From contig CAJNOL010000333.1 in assembly GCA_905250125.1 (NCBI GenBank), positions 62,001 through 126,000 of the forward strand: 64,000 nt of DNA, given 5' to 3'. Positions 27,901 through 36,933 of the stretch are shown piece by piece (position 1 is the first letter of the stretch; every line of letters begins with the position of its first letter). A program made the position numbers and the translations under genes. The notes beneath the pieces were generated by a model. That model ran no database searches and had not been told where the DNA came from. It worked only from the letters and a program-made list of their open reading frames with translations. Origin of the DNA: Rotaria sordida. Its lineage: Eukaryota; Rotifera; Eurotatoria; Philodinida; Philodinidae.

Positions 27901-30900
27901 TTTTTGTTTGTTCATCAATTTCTTCAATTTGTTGTCCATAATTAGCTGATACCATTTTCCATTTATCAAGATCTTCAAGACGAAATGGATCACAAGGAGC
28001 CTTTTTAAAATAAACTCTGATTTGTTTTTTTTCTATTTCTTTTATTAAGTAAAATACTTACATGTTCAATTAATTCTAAAACTTTATGTACACGTTCAAG
28101 AATTTCATTTATTTTATGTGGTTTTCCTGTAACAGATTTAAGTTCAGGTGTAAATATATTATAAAATTGTTCAAGTTCTTTTGCAATTGCAATAAAATCA
28201 TTACAAATAATTGCCATATGATCAGTTAATTTAAATAAACGTTTATTATCAAATTCCCAACGTGAATCACGTCCAGATTGTTCAATTTCAGCTCGAACAT
28301 CAAAATAAGACTAATAAAGAAAAAAAAACAATTAGATTTAAAAAAAAAAAAAGAAAGCTTTTTTTGTTCTTTTACTTGTTTCCAACGTTCTAACATATCT
28401 TTAGCTTCTGTACATTTTTCAATAATTTCACTTGGTTGATGACTAAAAAAAATAAAGACAAAAGATATTTAAACTTTAAATAATTATAAATTATAAAAAT
28501 TTCAATACCTAAATAATGTTCGAACATTAATACTACGTGCAACACGTTCACATAATTGATTAGCAATACGTTCCATTAATGGTACCATACGTTCATCACG
28601 ATTATAATGTCGTGATATAATCCAAACCATACGTAATGCACTCATCATTTTTGGTATTGTTTCAGTAACAACACGAAATGTTGCACCATGTGTTACATTT
28701 TTAAAATGACGTTCAAGTGTTGATAAAAATCTATTACATTCAAATAATGATAATTTCTAAACGATTTTCGAAGCTCATTCCAGGTAGTAGAATCTCTCTT
28801 TTCTACTGAGAAAAAATGAAATAAAAAATTTCACCTGGCTGTAGAGACCGTGTAGGGTTGATTCTAGGATCCGGCGGGCTCTACTTGGTAGCGACAGCTA
28901 CTGTTGAATGAATTCGTATTCGTTTTTTCTCTCTACATTCGTCATGACAATTTACTTTTCTGTGATTTTAAATAACTTCAAGGAGTATGAAATAATCATT
29001 AAAAAATTATGTAAATTTTTCATACTATGAAAATTTATTTAATAGAACAGATAAGTCGTTTTAAATACTAATAATTCTAATACGAATTTTAGTCGCTGTC
29101 CAAAGAAGTCAAAAGCTATGGATTATGACCAGAATTTTGTAGTCTTTCTGATTCCAGGTTTAGAAATTTTCCTTAAGACTAATAAGATGATCTATTGAAA
29201 GGATCAAAAAATAGTTTGAACGGAAAAATTTTTCTATTTTCACTATTGTGACTCGAAAGTAAAGGTTGAAAACTTTATCAATATATACCCTTATAGAGCA
29301 GAAACTACCCTATTGAAGTTTTTTCTTTGTCTTTCTGCAGATCACTTCAATCTTTGTTTCTCTTAAACTCTCAGTTTTAAAAAATCCGCTTTTTTGTCCA
29401 AAAGGTATTTTGTATAGAAACAAACTCTTCGCAAAGTGCCTATAGGTTACCTTCGAAGGAGAACTCCTAGAAGGTTAGCAAAAGCTTATTAGTGTTCACC
29501 ATAGCTTTTAACTGCTTGGAAATATTTTAAATGAAGTCAAAAATAAATAAATAAATATTTTATCTTAAAACTTTCAACCAATTCATAAACATATTTTCAT
29601 TTTAAAATTCAAACTTACTTGACATTATCTTTAGCTTCTAAATAATATTTTGATAAATCAGTTCGAGTATCACGAAATGATGATGGTGCTGCATTTTCTG
29701 CTAATTCAAGTTTTTCAAGTACTTGCTCAACATGTTCCTGTTTTGTTTGTTCAAATAAACTACTTAAAGAAATATTACGTTCACGCCACCAATCAATTTC
29801 ACCTAATGGTCCAGGTGTTTGTGGTGTCTTAAGAGGAAAAAAAAGCAAATAAAGAAAATTTTTTTAATTATTTATAATTATTCGAGATTTTTATTTTATT
29901 TTATTTTTTAGTACTTTTTTTAATTCACGTTCAAGTGCTTCACGAATTTCTCCATTCCATTTATATACAAGACTTTCAGCTTGTTCAATAGCATCTTTAT
30001 TTGTTTTAACAATTTTACTAATATCAAATTGTGGTGGTAATTCAAGACGTACTTCACCTTAAAAAAAAAAAACAAATACATAAATATATTTCTTTATAGT
30101 TTTATAAATTATTAATAGTTAATTTTACCTTCTAATTGACGAAGTGTTAAACCAATTTGATTAAGAAATTTTTGTAATTGAATTAAAAATTCATCACGTA
30201 ACATAGCTCGTAATTCAAGTTCATGTTGACGACGCTAAAAAATAAAAGAATAATATGTTTGAAAAATTAATTAGACAATAAATAATTTTAATCGAACTTT
30301 TTCATCTTGTTTGTCTTCTTCAGTTTCTTCAGTTGATGGTTCCATTGGTGGAATTTCTTTTTGAGAACCTTTAGATGCTGCACTTCGACGTCCATCGACA
30401 GCATTGGCTTCTTCATGTTCACTTTGATATGTTAATAATGGATTATAAATCTTAAACAAACGATATTTTATACATCATTCGAAAAAAAAAAGTTTTCTAT
30501 GAACTTGAGAACAGTAAATCAAAAAAAAAGACAGAAGTATAAGATGAAGAGAAAAAAAGTAGCTAGAAGAAAGAATATCAAAGGAATGTGAAGATTCACG
30601 TTTGCCTCTCCCCGTCTGTAGTATATACAACACTATCAATCCTAGAGATGCAATGGTGACGATCATCACTGGTGCACCGATCTTAAGTAGAAGGCTGTAC
30701 TGATCGAGACAGGCACGAACAAAATAACGGTGAACATATGATAAAACTACGGTGATCTTAGATTCATTTCAACTTTTTGGATCGAAGTCTATTTCAAGAA
30801 AATAGTGGAATTCGGTAAAACATAACTAATGTCTTTTTTTTATAGCATTATGTTCCAACACTTTCAATGAACACACTGATACCAGTGTGCATTAACTACA

Positions 30901-31830
30901 CCGAAACTTCATATTCTTAATTCTGATGTTCATCCAAACTATTATAGTCTCTTCTTATCATTTCATCATCGACCTTGAACTATTAAATAGAAATTCTTTC
31001 TTACTTTATTCAGTGTATTAGCAAGTAAATGAAGTGTATGTCCATTCAATAGACCATAATCAAGATATTTAATCATTATTTTATCAGCATCTTCAATTGA
31101 TGATGGTGCAGGTATTGTTCCTGGTATTGTACGTAAAAAATAGATACAATTTTTTTTACTTAAATTCGATGGATAAATATCACGACATAAATAAAGCATT
31201 GTACGAAGATATTTAACAAGTTCATTTCGCTAAAAAAAAAAAAAAAAATGAAAAATTTTCTTTTTTACTCAGTAAGAAAACAATTATTTAAAATTTACAT
31301 ATCGTTTTGGTTTTGGTCGTGTTTCAGGTGTTTGATTTTCTCCATCAACATTTGTTCCTTCACCTGTTTGATCAATATTATCTGACGTTCCATTTTGAAC
31401 ACCTGAACGTACTGTTTGATTAGCTGATGAATCATTTACTCCTGATTGTTGTTGTTCATCAGCGCCACTATTTGTAGTAGTTCCTTCTTCATTTGGATCA
31501 AAATCTGGATTAATAGCAAGTTGTTCTTCAATCCATTCTTCTTCGGCTAAAAACAAAATTTAGTTTTTATTTCTCATAATTTTTTTTTTGTTTTTTTGAA
31601 TTACTTATTTCAACTTGTTCTTCGCGTAATTCTTCGAATACTTCTTTATAAAATAATAAAGCATTTTCATCATCAACATTTGTATCAGATTCATTAAGAA
31701 ATTTTGCAATTAGTAATTCATTAGCACCATCATCACCTTCCAAAAAATCTTCAAATGCTGGATCAACTTCATCAATATTTAATATCGTATAAATAGAATC
31801 TTTTAACCAACGAAAACGTAGATCATCCAT
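969..31830 (-). CDS. DNAH10: Axonemal dynein heavy chain, DNAH10-like (3' end outside window)
   Basis: ATP-driven motor heavy chain of a ciliary dynein arm. I read about 60 exons and roughly 4,400 codons from the start [10 protein letters not shown] at 31830. In order: N-terminal tail (31830-24315), linker (19376-14320), AAA1 with P-loop GPAGTGKT and Walker [12 protein letters not shown]2 with [11 protein letters not shown]3 with [11 protein letters not shown]4 with GVGGSGKAS, coiled-coil stalk (7536 to about 5900), AAA5-AAA6 and the C-terminal domain with [11 protein letters not shown] and [16 protein letters not shown]. The last visible exon (969-1102) ends at a donor, so the final exons lie beyond position 1. 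DNAH10 is chosen because C-terminal phrases such as [17 protein letters not shown] match my recollection of that inner-arm class; the subclass is less certain than the family. Long introns carry mobile elements, and one holds an entire kinesin-13 gene. Confidence 0.93.
2033..2156 (+). mobile_element. TGTGAAACACGAT-family element, copy 1 (short)
   Basis: The left end, ATGTGAAATACGATGG at about 2040, matches the left ends of copies at 10022 and 14098. The right end, GATCATGTTTCACA at 2143-2156, matches their right ends after CTTCAACACTCTTTT. This is the shortest copy (about 124 bp), apparently a deletion derivative. It lies in dynein intron 1103-2194. No coding capacity. Confidence 0.6.
4159..4705. 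other. Enlarged dynein intron (547 bp)
   Basis: No exon is visible. The DNA is less AT-rich than the neighbouring introns. It includes a perfect 12-bp stem, TTATTCGATGTA at 4529-4540 with its complement at 4550-4561 and a 9-nt loop. This is probably a decayed insertion, but no terminal repeats or target duplication were recognisable. Confidence 0.4.
7100..7318. mobile_element. Short inverted-repeat element (about 219 bp)
   Basis: The two halves are imperfect inverted copies. The left arm reads ATATAATATAACATTTGATAG then ATAGAGACCCGCGACTTTTC; the reverse complement of the right arm reads ATATAATATAACTTTTGATAG then ATAGAGACTTGCGGTTTTCG. Arms are about 90 bp and meet near 7205. The element sits in the intron between the two halves of the dynein stalk. 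The motif ATAACATTTGATAGAAA also occurs at about 26704, at the edge of another oversized dynein intron, suggesting a related end. No protein is encoded. Confidence 0.65.
7794..11398 (-). other. Dynein exon block 4: AAA3 and AAA4
   Basis: Exons at about 11188-11398, 10895-11120, 10554-10829 (AAA3 P-loop GESGTSKT), 9696-9983 (Walker [11 protein letters not shown]), 9432-9624, 9177-9386, 8742-8913, 8533-8692 (AAA4 P-loop GVGGSGKAS), 8305-8466, 8142-8228, 7940-8089 and 7794-7885. AAA3 and AAA4 are regulatory nucleotide sites in dyneins. The usual Q after the AAA4 GK is A here. The intron 9984-10553 contains a mobile-element copy (10022-10515). Confidence 0.85.
10022..10515 (+). mobile_element. 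TGTGAAACACGAT-family element, copy 2
   Basis: The left end CTGTGAGATTACAATATG is followed by AAACACGATGTAGCTGGTG. The right end is CAACACTTTTTTTAGATCGTGTTCT. Both ends match the copy at 14098-14280 in the same orientation. The interior from about 10250 to 10440 is GC-richer than anything nearby (repeated GTCC/GGTC words) and has no counterpart in the shorter copies. It lies in dynein intron 9984-10553. Confidence 0.7.
13209..13220 (-). other. 12-nt dynein microexon in the AAA1 P-loop
   Basis: On the minus strand the sequence is TTTTAG, then CTGGTCCTGCCG, then GTATGAAT. The upstream exon (13599-13629) ends GCACCAG in phase 1 and the downstream exon (from 13149) begins GTACGGGTAAAACA. Joined, the three pieces read CAPAGPAGTGKT, the invariant dynein AAA1 Walker A loop. 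Skipping the microexon removes the four residues AGPA without shifting frame, but destroys the ATP site. The 378-bp intron on its 5' side is mostly filled by a repeat element. Confidence 0.85.
13266..13572. mobile_element. CCCTCAAAAAT-end family, copy 1
   Basis: Related along its length to 40216-40848. Shared blocks include AATCGATCTTGA near the left end, TTAAATTCTTGCTTTTT(A)GGTGGAGAAAA in the middle and ATTTTTCTGACAA near the right end. Ends are weak inverted repeats (GCCCTCAAAATCG against GCCCGCTCAAGAAAA). No protein is encoded. It occupies most of the dynein intron 5' of the 12-nt microexon; without it the intron would be about 70 bp, the local norm. Confidence 0.55.
14098..14280 (+). mobile_element. 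TGTGAAACACGAT-family element, copy 3
   Basis: The left end is CTGTGAGATTAAAATGCAAA then ACACGATGTAG. The right end is ACACTTATTTTAGATCGTG then TTTCACAA. Both align with the copy at 10022-10515, but the interior is only about 100 bp. It lies in dynein intron 14050-14319. Confidence 0.7.
14320..19376 (-). other. Dynein exon block 2: linker region (DHC_N2)
   Basis: Exons at about 19038-19376, 18881-18971, 18661-18827, 18443-18603, 16569-17342, 16266-16491, 15239-15291, 14567-15164, 14459-14493 and 14320-14397 encode the lever-like linker that lies over the AAA ring. The largest exon (16569-17342) includes [18 protein letters not shown], and the next carries [16 protein letters not shown], typical DHC_N2 sequence. 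Introns 17343-18442 and 15292-16265 are about 1 kb each, far above the local norm, and hold diverged non-coding DNA without recognisable ends. Intron 14050-14319 contains a copy of the TGTGAAACACGAT family. Confidence 0.85.
17343..18442. other. Oversized dynein intron (1.1 kb), no recognised element
   Basis: No exon or conserved frame is visible between the linker exons. The right half (about 17900-18320) is GC-richer, with words such as GGACCTG, CCGACGGGCG and GACCTGAACCCG that resemble the GGACCC-rich interior of the hAT MITE at 313-731. I could not identify terminal repeats, so a decayed insertion is only suspected. Confidence 0.35.
19816..20445 (-). pseudogene. Coding-like terminal-exon fragment split by a hAT MITE
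   Basis: From 19980 down to a TAG at 19816-19818 the minus strand has about 54 open codons with coding-like usage, including [12 protein letters not shown] and [16 protein letters not shown]. Removing the MITE and one 8-bp duplication gives TTTTTGAGTTAG followed by GTAGATGTACTATACCG, which looks like a splice acceptor leading into this frame. I do not recognise the family and see no upstream exons. It lies inside dynein intron 19377-24314, downstream of kinesin-13. It may be the remnant of a transposed or duplicated gene; chance is possible. Confidence 0.35.
19981..20430. mobile_element. hAT-type non-autonomous MITE (450 bp)
   Basis: Terminal inverted repeats are CAAGGCTCTCGAT (19981-19993) and its exact complement (20418-20430). 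They are flanked by identical 8-bp duplications AGTACATC at 19973-19980 and 20431-20438. The TIR start CAAGG fits the hAT rule YARNG. The interior is locally G/C-skewed, with runs of G near both ends and none of the GGACCC repeats of the element at 313-731, so it is a different family. It encodes no transposase. Confidence 0.87.
21519..23749 (-). CDS. KIF2A: Kinesin-13 (KIF2/MCAK-like), nested in a dynein intron
   Basis: Microtubule-depolymerising kinesin used at spindle poles and in cilium-length control. Two exons, 22798-23749 and 21519-22744, encode 725 residues, close to vertebrate KIF2A. The N-terminal region starts [20 protein letters not shown] with a Tudor-like stretch, then a low-complexity and basic neck. 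The internal motor domain begins near residue 240 and contains the kinesin-13-specific loop [16 protein letters not shown]-loop [13 protein letters not shown] (split by the intron), switch I NEHSSRSH and switch [12 protein letters not shown]. An Asp run, a Gln run and a helical C-terminus follow. All catalytic motifs are intact. Dynein exons flank it at 24315-24481 and about 19038-19376 on the same strand. The class is secure; A, B or C paralogue is not. Confidence 0.93.
23750..24314. promoter_or_regulatory. Presumed kinesin-13 upstream region within the dynein intron
   Basis: This 565-bp stretch lies between the kinesin-13 start codon and the dynein donor at 24313-24314. It must contain any independent kinesin-13 promoter. 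On the minus strand a TATA-like tract (TATATATATA at about 24004-24016) lies some 255 bp upstream of the ATG. No other element is recognised; promoter function is inferred from position only. Confidence 0.3.
26668..27869. other. Oversized dynein intron (1.2 kb), probable decayed insertion
   Basis: There is no exon or conserved frame between exons 26550-26667 and 27870-28000. The left edge contains ATAACATTTGATAGAAA (about 26704), matching the end of the inverted-repeat element at 7100-7318. I did not find a matching right end, so element identity is unproven. Confidence 0.4.
30475..30750 (-). pseudogene. Possible 7TM-receptor fragment in a dynein intron
   Basis: Minus-strand frame with balanced codon use and none of the A/T-run character of the surrounding intron. 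It reads [18 protein letters not shown], then a hydrophobic segment [16 protein letters not shown] followed by basic GRGKR. The order, a short motif resembling the end of a third helix then another membrane segment with a basic cytoplasmic end, is reminiscent of a rhodopsin-like receptor. It lies wholly within dynein intron 30451-31004 and has no visible start, partner exons or conserved end. The family call is a guess. Confidence 0.25.
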
Positions 31831-32005
31831 TGAATTTCGTTTTTTTTCTTTTACTTCTAGAAAAAAAATCACAATAAATGTACTATAAAATAAATAACAA
31901 CACGATGTTTTAAGCACGAATTTGCCATTAATATTCTTTGTTACTAAGTAACAGACACTTTATTGGTATATGTCGCTAGTAATCATTTTAATATTTTGTT
32001 AAATA

Positions 32006-33109
32006 CCCATGTCTATACGACACACTTGTGACACATGTGTCGACACATTATATGACACATGTAACTTCAGTCACGTTTTGATACATGTGTCACCAGTGTG
32101 TCATAGTGTGTCGACACATGTGCGTAACGTGTGTCACGATGTGTCGACACATTCGTATCCATAGTGTCGCAGTGTGTCTGTGTCGCTTTTTAAAATCATT
32201 CTATTGGTTTATCTTTCATCTCTAGCAGTTATTATTATATTAATAGATATATTAATATTTAATTTTTTTTAGCAGCGTTTGCTGCACAATACCTTTATTT
32301 CAATAAAAAAAAATGTGTATTTAACAAAAAAATATACAGAAAAAACAAAAAAAATATATACATAAAAAAATATACAGAAAAAACAAAAAAAATATATACA
32401 TAAAAAAATACATAAAAAAATATACATGAAAATATACAGAAAAAAATATACATGAAAATATACAGAAAAAAATATAAATAAAAACAGAATAAAATGTACA
32501 TTAAAAAAAATAAAATATACATTCAAAAATATAAATAAAAAAATAAAATATAAATAAAAAAAATAAGATGTACATTAAAAAAATAAAACATACATTAAAA
32601 AATATAAATATAAAAAAAGAAAATATACATTATAAATTAACTAAAAAACGGAGGCCATACACAGTTGCATTATTCGTAGAACGGAGATGTTTTTGGAACA
32701 AATTTGGATAAATTTATAAAAAAAAAGAAAATAAGATTAAATTATATTAAAAAAAAAACTTACGTGAATTTTATTAATAATTTCATTCAAAAAATTTTAA
32801 ATAATACCTGTTGTTAAACTTCAAGATCTGAAAATATAAAATAAAGTTCAATTTAATTTAAAAAAATGAATTTATTTTCAGCTTATAAAGACGAAGTTTG
32901 AATTTTATATATGACGAAAAGAGATACGTTTTTTTTTCTTTCCTCTCCTTTATCCATACTATATCGCTATTTATCCATGACACGCTACCGATACATGTAT
33001 CGACACATGCCGTACAGAAAAATCACTGTGACGACACGTATCGTTACATGTAACTCCATCGTGTCATTGTGTCGACACATGTATCGGTAGCGTGTCGTAT
33101 CGACATGGG
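32006..33109. mobile_element. TIR element with TGTGTCGACACATG palindromes (1.1 kb)
   Basis: The ends are CCCATGTCTATACGACAC and, reverse-complemented from the right, CCCATGTCGATACGACAC (17 of 18 identical). Both sides are flanked by TA, a possible target duplication. The outer 150 bp on each side is dense in variants of the palindrome TGTGTCGACACATG. The centre (about 32300-32640) is a tandem A-rich array built on AAAAATATACA units, followed by a less repetitive segment to about 32900. No transposase frame. Superfamily unassigned; a TA duplication would fit Tc1/mariner-like elements. It separates two divergently transcribed genes. Confidence 0.7.
32300..32640. repeat. A-rich tandem array (AAAAATATACA-type units)
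   Basis: Imperfect tandem units of AAAAATATACAT or AAAAATATACAGAAAAAAC fill about 340 bp inside the TIR element. Open minus-strand frames here (Tyr/Phe/Ile-rich) are products of the repeat, not genes. Confidence 0.75.
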
Positions 33110-33535
33110 TAAATAAAAAATTGATTTTTAAAAGATTAGTAAAAAAAAAAACACTTTTCTATTCTTTCTTATTTTTTTTTGTTAAAGCTTTTTAATTAAA
33201 AGCCAAAAAAAAAAATTTCATTTTATTGATTGTCTTATTTTGTGTGTGAGTTCATATTATTATCATCATTGTATTTATTTTTAATGTACAAGTAGTTCAT
33301 TAGATTCTCTGCGAAATATTATTCATTTATTTAAAACATTTATTTCTTAATGATAATGTTTTAAGACATTATCGTACTTTTTTTATTTATTTCAAATAAT
33401 AATAAAAGAAAACGACGAACAAATTTTCATCAATGAACTAATTTATTTTCTAAGAATTATTGTGTTTGCTTTTTTTTTTGCTTTGCCTTCTGGTATTATT
33501 ATCGGTATAAGTAATTTACTTTTTGCCGCAATGTT

Positions 33536-36500
33536 ATGGCCATAAGTGGCTTTATGCCAGCATGGATGAAAATTTCCAATTCAGATGTATATTTATTTAT
33601 TATTTATTCATTAAAAATTGAAAATAATTTTTTTTTTTGTTCTATAGAAAACAAATGGTAATCAAAAATTGAGTATTGAGCGATCAAGCAATAATAATAA
33701 TAATAATAATAATACTAGCAACAATAAGTGTCAATTACCAAATGAAATCAATTTAACAGGTCAGTAATAAGATTATTCATCATACAATAACTTAACAGAC
33801 AATTATTATTCAAAAACGAATAATAAAAACAGTTGTTGTCATCTGATGATTAGAATCTATCGGGTTCGGAATCAACCACGTGTAACCTGTATTACATTTG
33901 AGAGGTACCAAGTTCGTTTGGTCTCGCACATGTCTAATCCGAATTAAGATTCGATTCTAAAAACTGTTTTCTTTATTTTATGATAAATATTATTTATTAA
34001 ATATTGATTTTGTTTTTAATTTTAGGACAATATCGAAATAAATCTAATGATCAGCAATCATCAACTGATTTAGATGAACAATCAGAGAATTTCTTCTCGT
34101 TTCAATCTCGACGTTCATTTAGTCGAGAACGTTCATTAAATTCATTAGGGAAAGTAAGTATTTCATAGAAAGTTTAAATATACTGAAAAAAAAAACATCC
34201 ATCAACTGGAACTTTCACGTTAAAATAATAATAAAACAAACGTTATTAGTTACTTTCCTTTATATTTTTTTCTTATTATAGAATTTCTGTCTTCTATGGT
34301 TTTCGCTATTTGACAATGAATATAGTTTTTATATTTTCGTAATATTTCAATAAATTATTATTAATATGCCACTCTCATCCTTGTGCAGTGTTGTATGTTA
34401 TTGAATCACATGTCTATCAATAGAAGTTTGTAGGAAGTGAAATAGGAACCACACTTATGTTAAACATGCGACTAATTATTGCTTTCTCAAAGAGCGGATG
34501 ACGTCAAGACTAAAGTTTTCATTACTTCCTACTCGATTATCTTATATCAAAAGTCCGGGGGGCTGTTTCCAATTGACATGTCAAAGTTCTTTGAAAAATA
34601 AAAAAGAGATTAATGACTTTAATCAATTAACTGAAGAATTTTTTTTTCGATATTAATGAATAAAAATTTTGTCAATCATTTATTTTTTCTTATTTTAGGA
34701 TTCAGAATTAAATGGAAATGATTATTCATTGTCGTCAAATAATCGTTCATTAATAAATTCAAATACAAATCATCAACATCGTTTACATTCCGTATCATCA
34801 TCGTCATATAATAATGGTCAAATAACAAAAATAAATAATCCTAATAATTTAACAAATGGAAATAGTTTAGAAGGTTTATCAAATGATAATTATGAACGTA
34901 TATATGGAGAAAATCATTCTGATATAACAATAAAAACAAATGAAAATAAATTTGATCGACTTGAAAAAGATTTTGTAAATAAATTTTTAATAGAAAAAAA
35001 AAAACCCAATTTTCTTTTTTGTTTTTCTTTGTTTATATTTTAGCCATCATTAAATGGACGTGATTTATCATCTAATAATAAAGAACAATCATCAATATGG
35101 AATAATGCATCATCAAAATTTCGTATTTCAAATCAAGGAAAATTTTCACGTACATTTGGATCAAATCGTCTTATAACACGACGTGATCGTTTATTAAGTA
35201 CACCAAATAATTTAAATATAAATACTCGATCAACGATACATGAATTACAAACAAGTTGTATAACACAAACAAAAAATTTAGATAAACGTAGTAGTTTTTT
35301 AAATTCATTAAAAAATGATTCAAATAATGAAGAAAAAAATACAAATAAACATCATATAAATCGATCATCAAAATTAATTGGAAATTCAAATGAAAATTTT
35401 CAATTAACTAAAGAAACATTACGTTTATTATCTGTACCTGAAACATCAGAAGAAAAAGAGTTGAGTATTAATTCTATTAAATTTTGTGAAACATGATCTA
35501 CAAGAAGTGTTGAAGTATAAGAATAGAAATTTGAAACCTTCTCCGTTTCCAGATGTTAAAGTCAACATTTTTTTCGCTTTTTCATTGCTAATATAGCTTC
35601 GAAGTATCCATCTATCAAATGCCATATAAATGAGGGTTCTTTATTGTTAGTTAATACTTTTATTAAACCTAATTCTCGAAATTCCTAACAGATAAACTCT
35701 CACTACGATTATTCTTTGTACGCAAAATTTTCCTAATGATAATTTCTAAAGGTACTGAGAGCATAGATCATGAACTTCTAACACCGCTGAACATGCCCAG
35801 TTTTCGATCATTTTAGTTGGAGAAAAAAAGTTCTGATACATGCAGGAAATAATTATTTTTCGTTTTTTTCGAAATCAATTTCTCCGATAGTGTATGTTCG
35901 ATCGAACTGAAACTTTTTTCCGGGTACTGGACGCTGTTAGGAGTAAACATAGATTTTTGAAAGTATCCTCAGTATTTTGACCTTTTTATTCGAATAGAAG
36001 GAGATAAAATGAACTAAGCACTCCAAACAGTGTCTAGTATCTGTAAAAAAAAATTCCAGCTCTCTTGAACTTATTGTGACTGATATAGCGGGATGATTTT
36101 TACACATAGTTCTGATGAGCCATTGTTCAGAAAGGAAGGCGGGTGGTCATCGTAAGGACACCCGCTCTTTCGGATAACTTCTGATTCTTGAACAGAGTAT
36201 AGCCGATTGGGCTCACATTTCTATCACAGGTAGATTATCAAAAATGATGGGATTCAGGCTCGAGGAGAAAATTTTCAAAGCAGATCTTTAGAGAGTTTTG
36301 AAAATCTCTAAAGATCTGCTTTGAAAATTTGGACCCGACCAGTTATACTCTCGTGAAGAACTAGAAATGTTAAAAAGAGAAGGTATCTTTAAAGGACAAT
36401 CGTAGATCGTGACAGACATAACCGTGAGATCAAAGTTCACTGCAGGATTCGTCTGATAGTTGTCCTATATTTATCCTTCGTCATCGACATGCATTAACAA

Positions 36501-36933
36501 TAACTAGGAATTCATAAATATATTGATTAATCACATCTTTTATAATACTAGCAGCTTCATCATGTTTCACATTTTAATCCCATAGGGATTACGTTAACAG
36601 TTTTTTTTTTGTTTTTGAAAATTTAGATTATTAATACGTATGGGTTGGAATGATGATATGACTTATGAAATAACAGATAAAGATAAAGAAGAATATGAAA
36701 AACGAATAAAATTTTTACCAAAAGTAAATAAAAAAAAAGAATTTTATATAAAAATATTAAATAAATGTTTTTCTTTTGCTTTTTTTTTGTGTGTACTTCT
36801 TTAGACAGATAATCGATCTGCAGCATTAATAACAGCTTTACATCGTCGTTCATTACCATGTATAAATATTCGAGATGTACTTCGACTTGAAATGATTGGT
36901 TCAGCATCAGACGATGATAGTTCAGAGGATTAA
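33536..36933 (+). CDS. GPBP1: Vasculin (GPBP1-like) putative transcription regulator
   Basis: Vasculin-family proteins are nuclear regulators described as binding GC-rich promoters. Seven exons splice cleanly: 33536-33586, 33648-33759, 34026-34153, 34699-34974, 35044-35459, 36627-36723 and 36805-36933, giving 402 residues. The start MAISGFMPAWMKISNSD matches the family's N-terminal FxPAW motif. Exon 4 ends and exon 5 begins to form EKDFPSLNGRD, the family's FPSL motif. SFLNSLKND and then ELLIRMGWNDD match the conserved C-terminal leucine/GW segment. The protein ends in an acidic Ser/Asp tail (SDDDSSED). Exon 5 uses a weak donor (GTTGAG), chosen because it restores frame into LLIRMGW; the intron that follows holds a mobile element of about 1.1 kb. 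Confidence 0.8.
35484..36583 (-). mobile_element. TGTGAAACACGAT-family element, copy 4 (full-size?)
   Basis: On the plus strand it begins TTGTGAAACATGATCTAC and AAGTGTTGAAGTATAAG and ends CATCATGTTTCACATTTTAA, so it is inverted relative to the dynein copies. At about 1.1 kb it is the longest copy and may approximate the parental element, though no transposase frame is visible. A perfect 24-bp hairpin lies in the interior. It fills the vasculin intron 35460-36626. Confidence 0.7.
36271..36328. repeat. Perfect 24-bp hairpin
   Basis: The arm at 36271-36294, which starts ATTTTCAAAGCAGATC, is exactly complementary to 36305-36328 across a 10-nt loop (GTTTTGAAAA). It lies inside the mobile element in the vasculin intron. 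Confidence 0.85.

Larger units (their letters stand above)
24315..31830 (-). other. Dynein exon block 1: N-terminal tail (DHC_N1)
   Basis: Nineteen exons encode about 1,080 residues that bind intermediate and light chains and dimerise. Boundaries read directly: 31605-31830, 31299-31546, 31005-31229, 30298-30450, 30129-30234, 29915-30057, 29619-29827, 28509-28730, 28376-28442, 28062-28310, 27870-28000 and 26550-26667. Less exact: about 26315-26492, 26118-26258, 25917-26047, 25027-25229, 24827-24967, 24571-24762 and 24315-24481. An acidic and Gln/Ser-rich stretch near residues 80-150 looks lineage-specific. DHC_N1 hallmarks such as [14 protein letters not shown] are present. Exon 28509-28730 starts at an internal AG that restores [12 protein letters not shown]; starting at the upstream AG breaks the frame. 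Confidence 0.85.
31831..33535. promoter_or_regulatory. Divergent upstream region, dynein (-) and vasculin (+)
   Basis: The start codons of the minus-strand dynein (31830) and plus-strand vasculin (33536) face away from each other across 1.7 kb, so both promoters should lie here. About 65% of it is the TIR element 32006-33109. The remaining vasculin-side DNA (33110-33535) is T-rich with no clear TATA box. Confidence 0.45.

Noticed and set aside
28731..28756. Upstream acceptor for the dynein exon ending at 28509
   Set aside because: Using the AG at 28757-28758 leaves the frame broken; the AG at 28731-28732 gives [12 protein letters not shown] in phase with the preceding exon.
32269..32526. Two overlapping minus-strand open frames rich in Phe, Tyr and Ile
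   Set aside because: They are translations of the AAAAATATACA tandem array; no start context, domain or varied composition.
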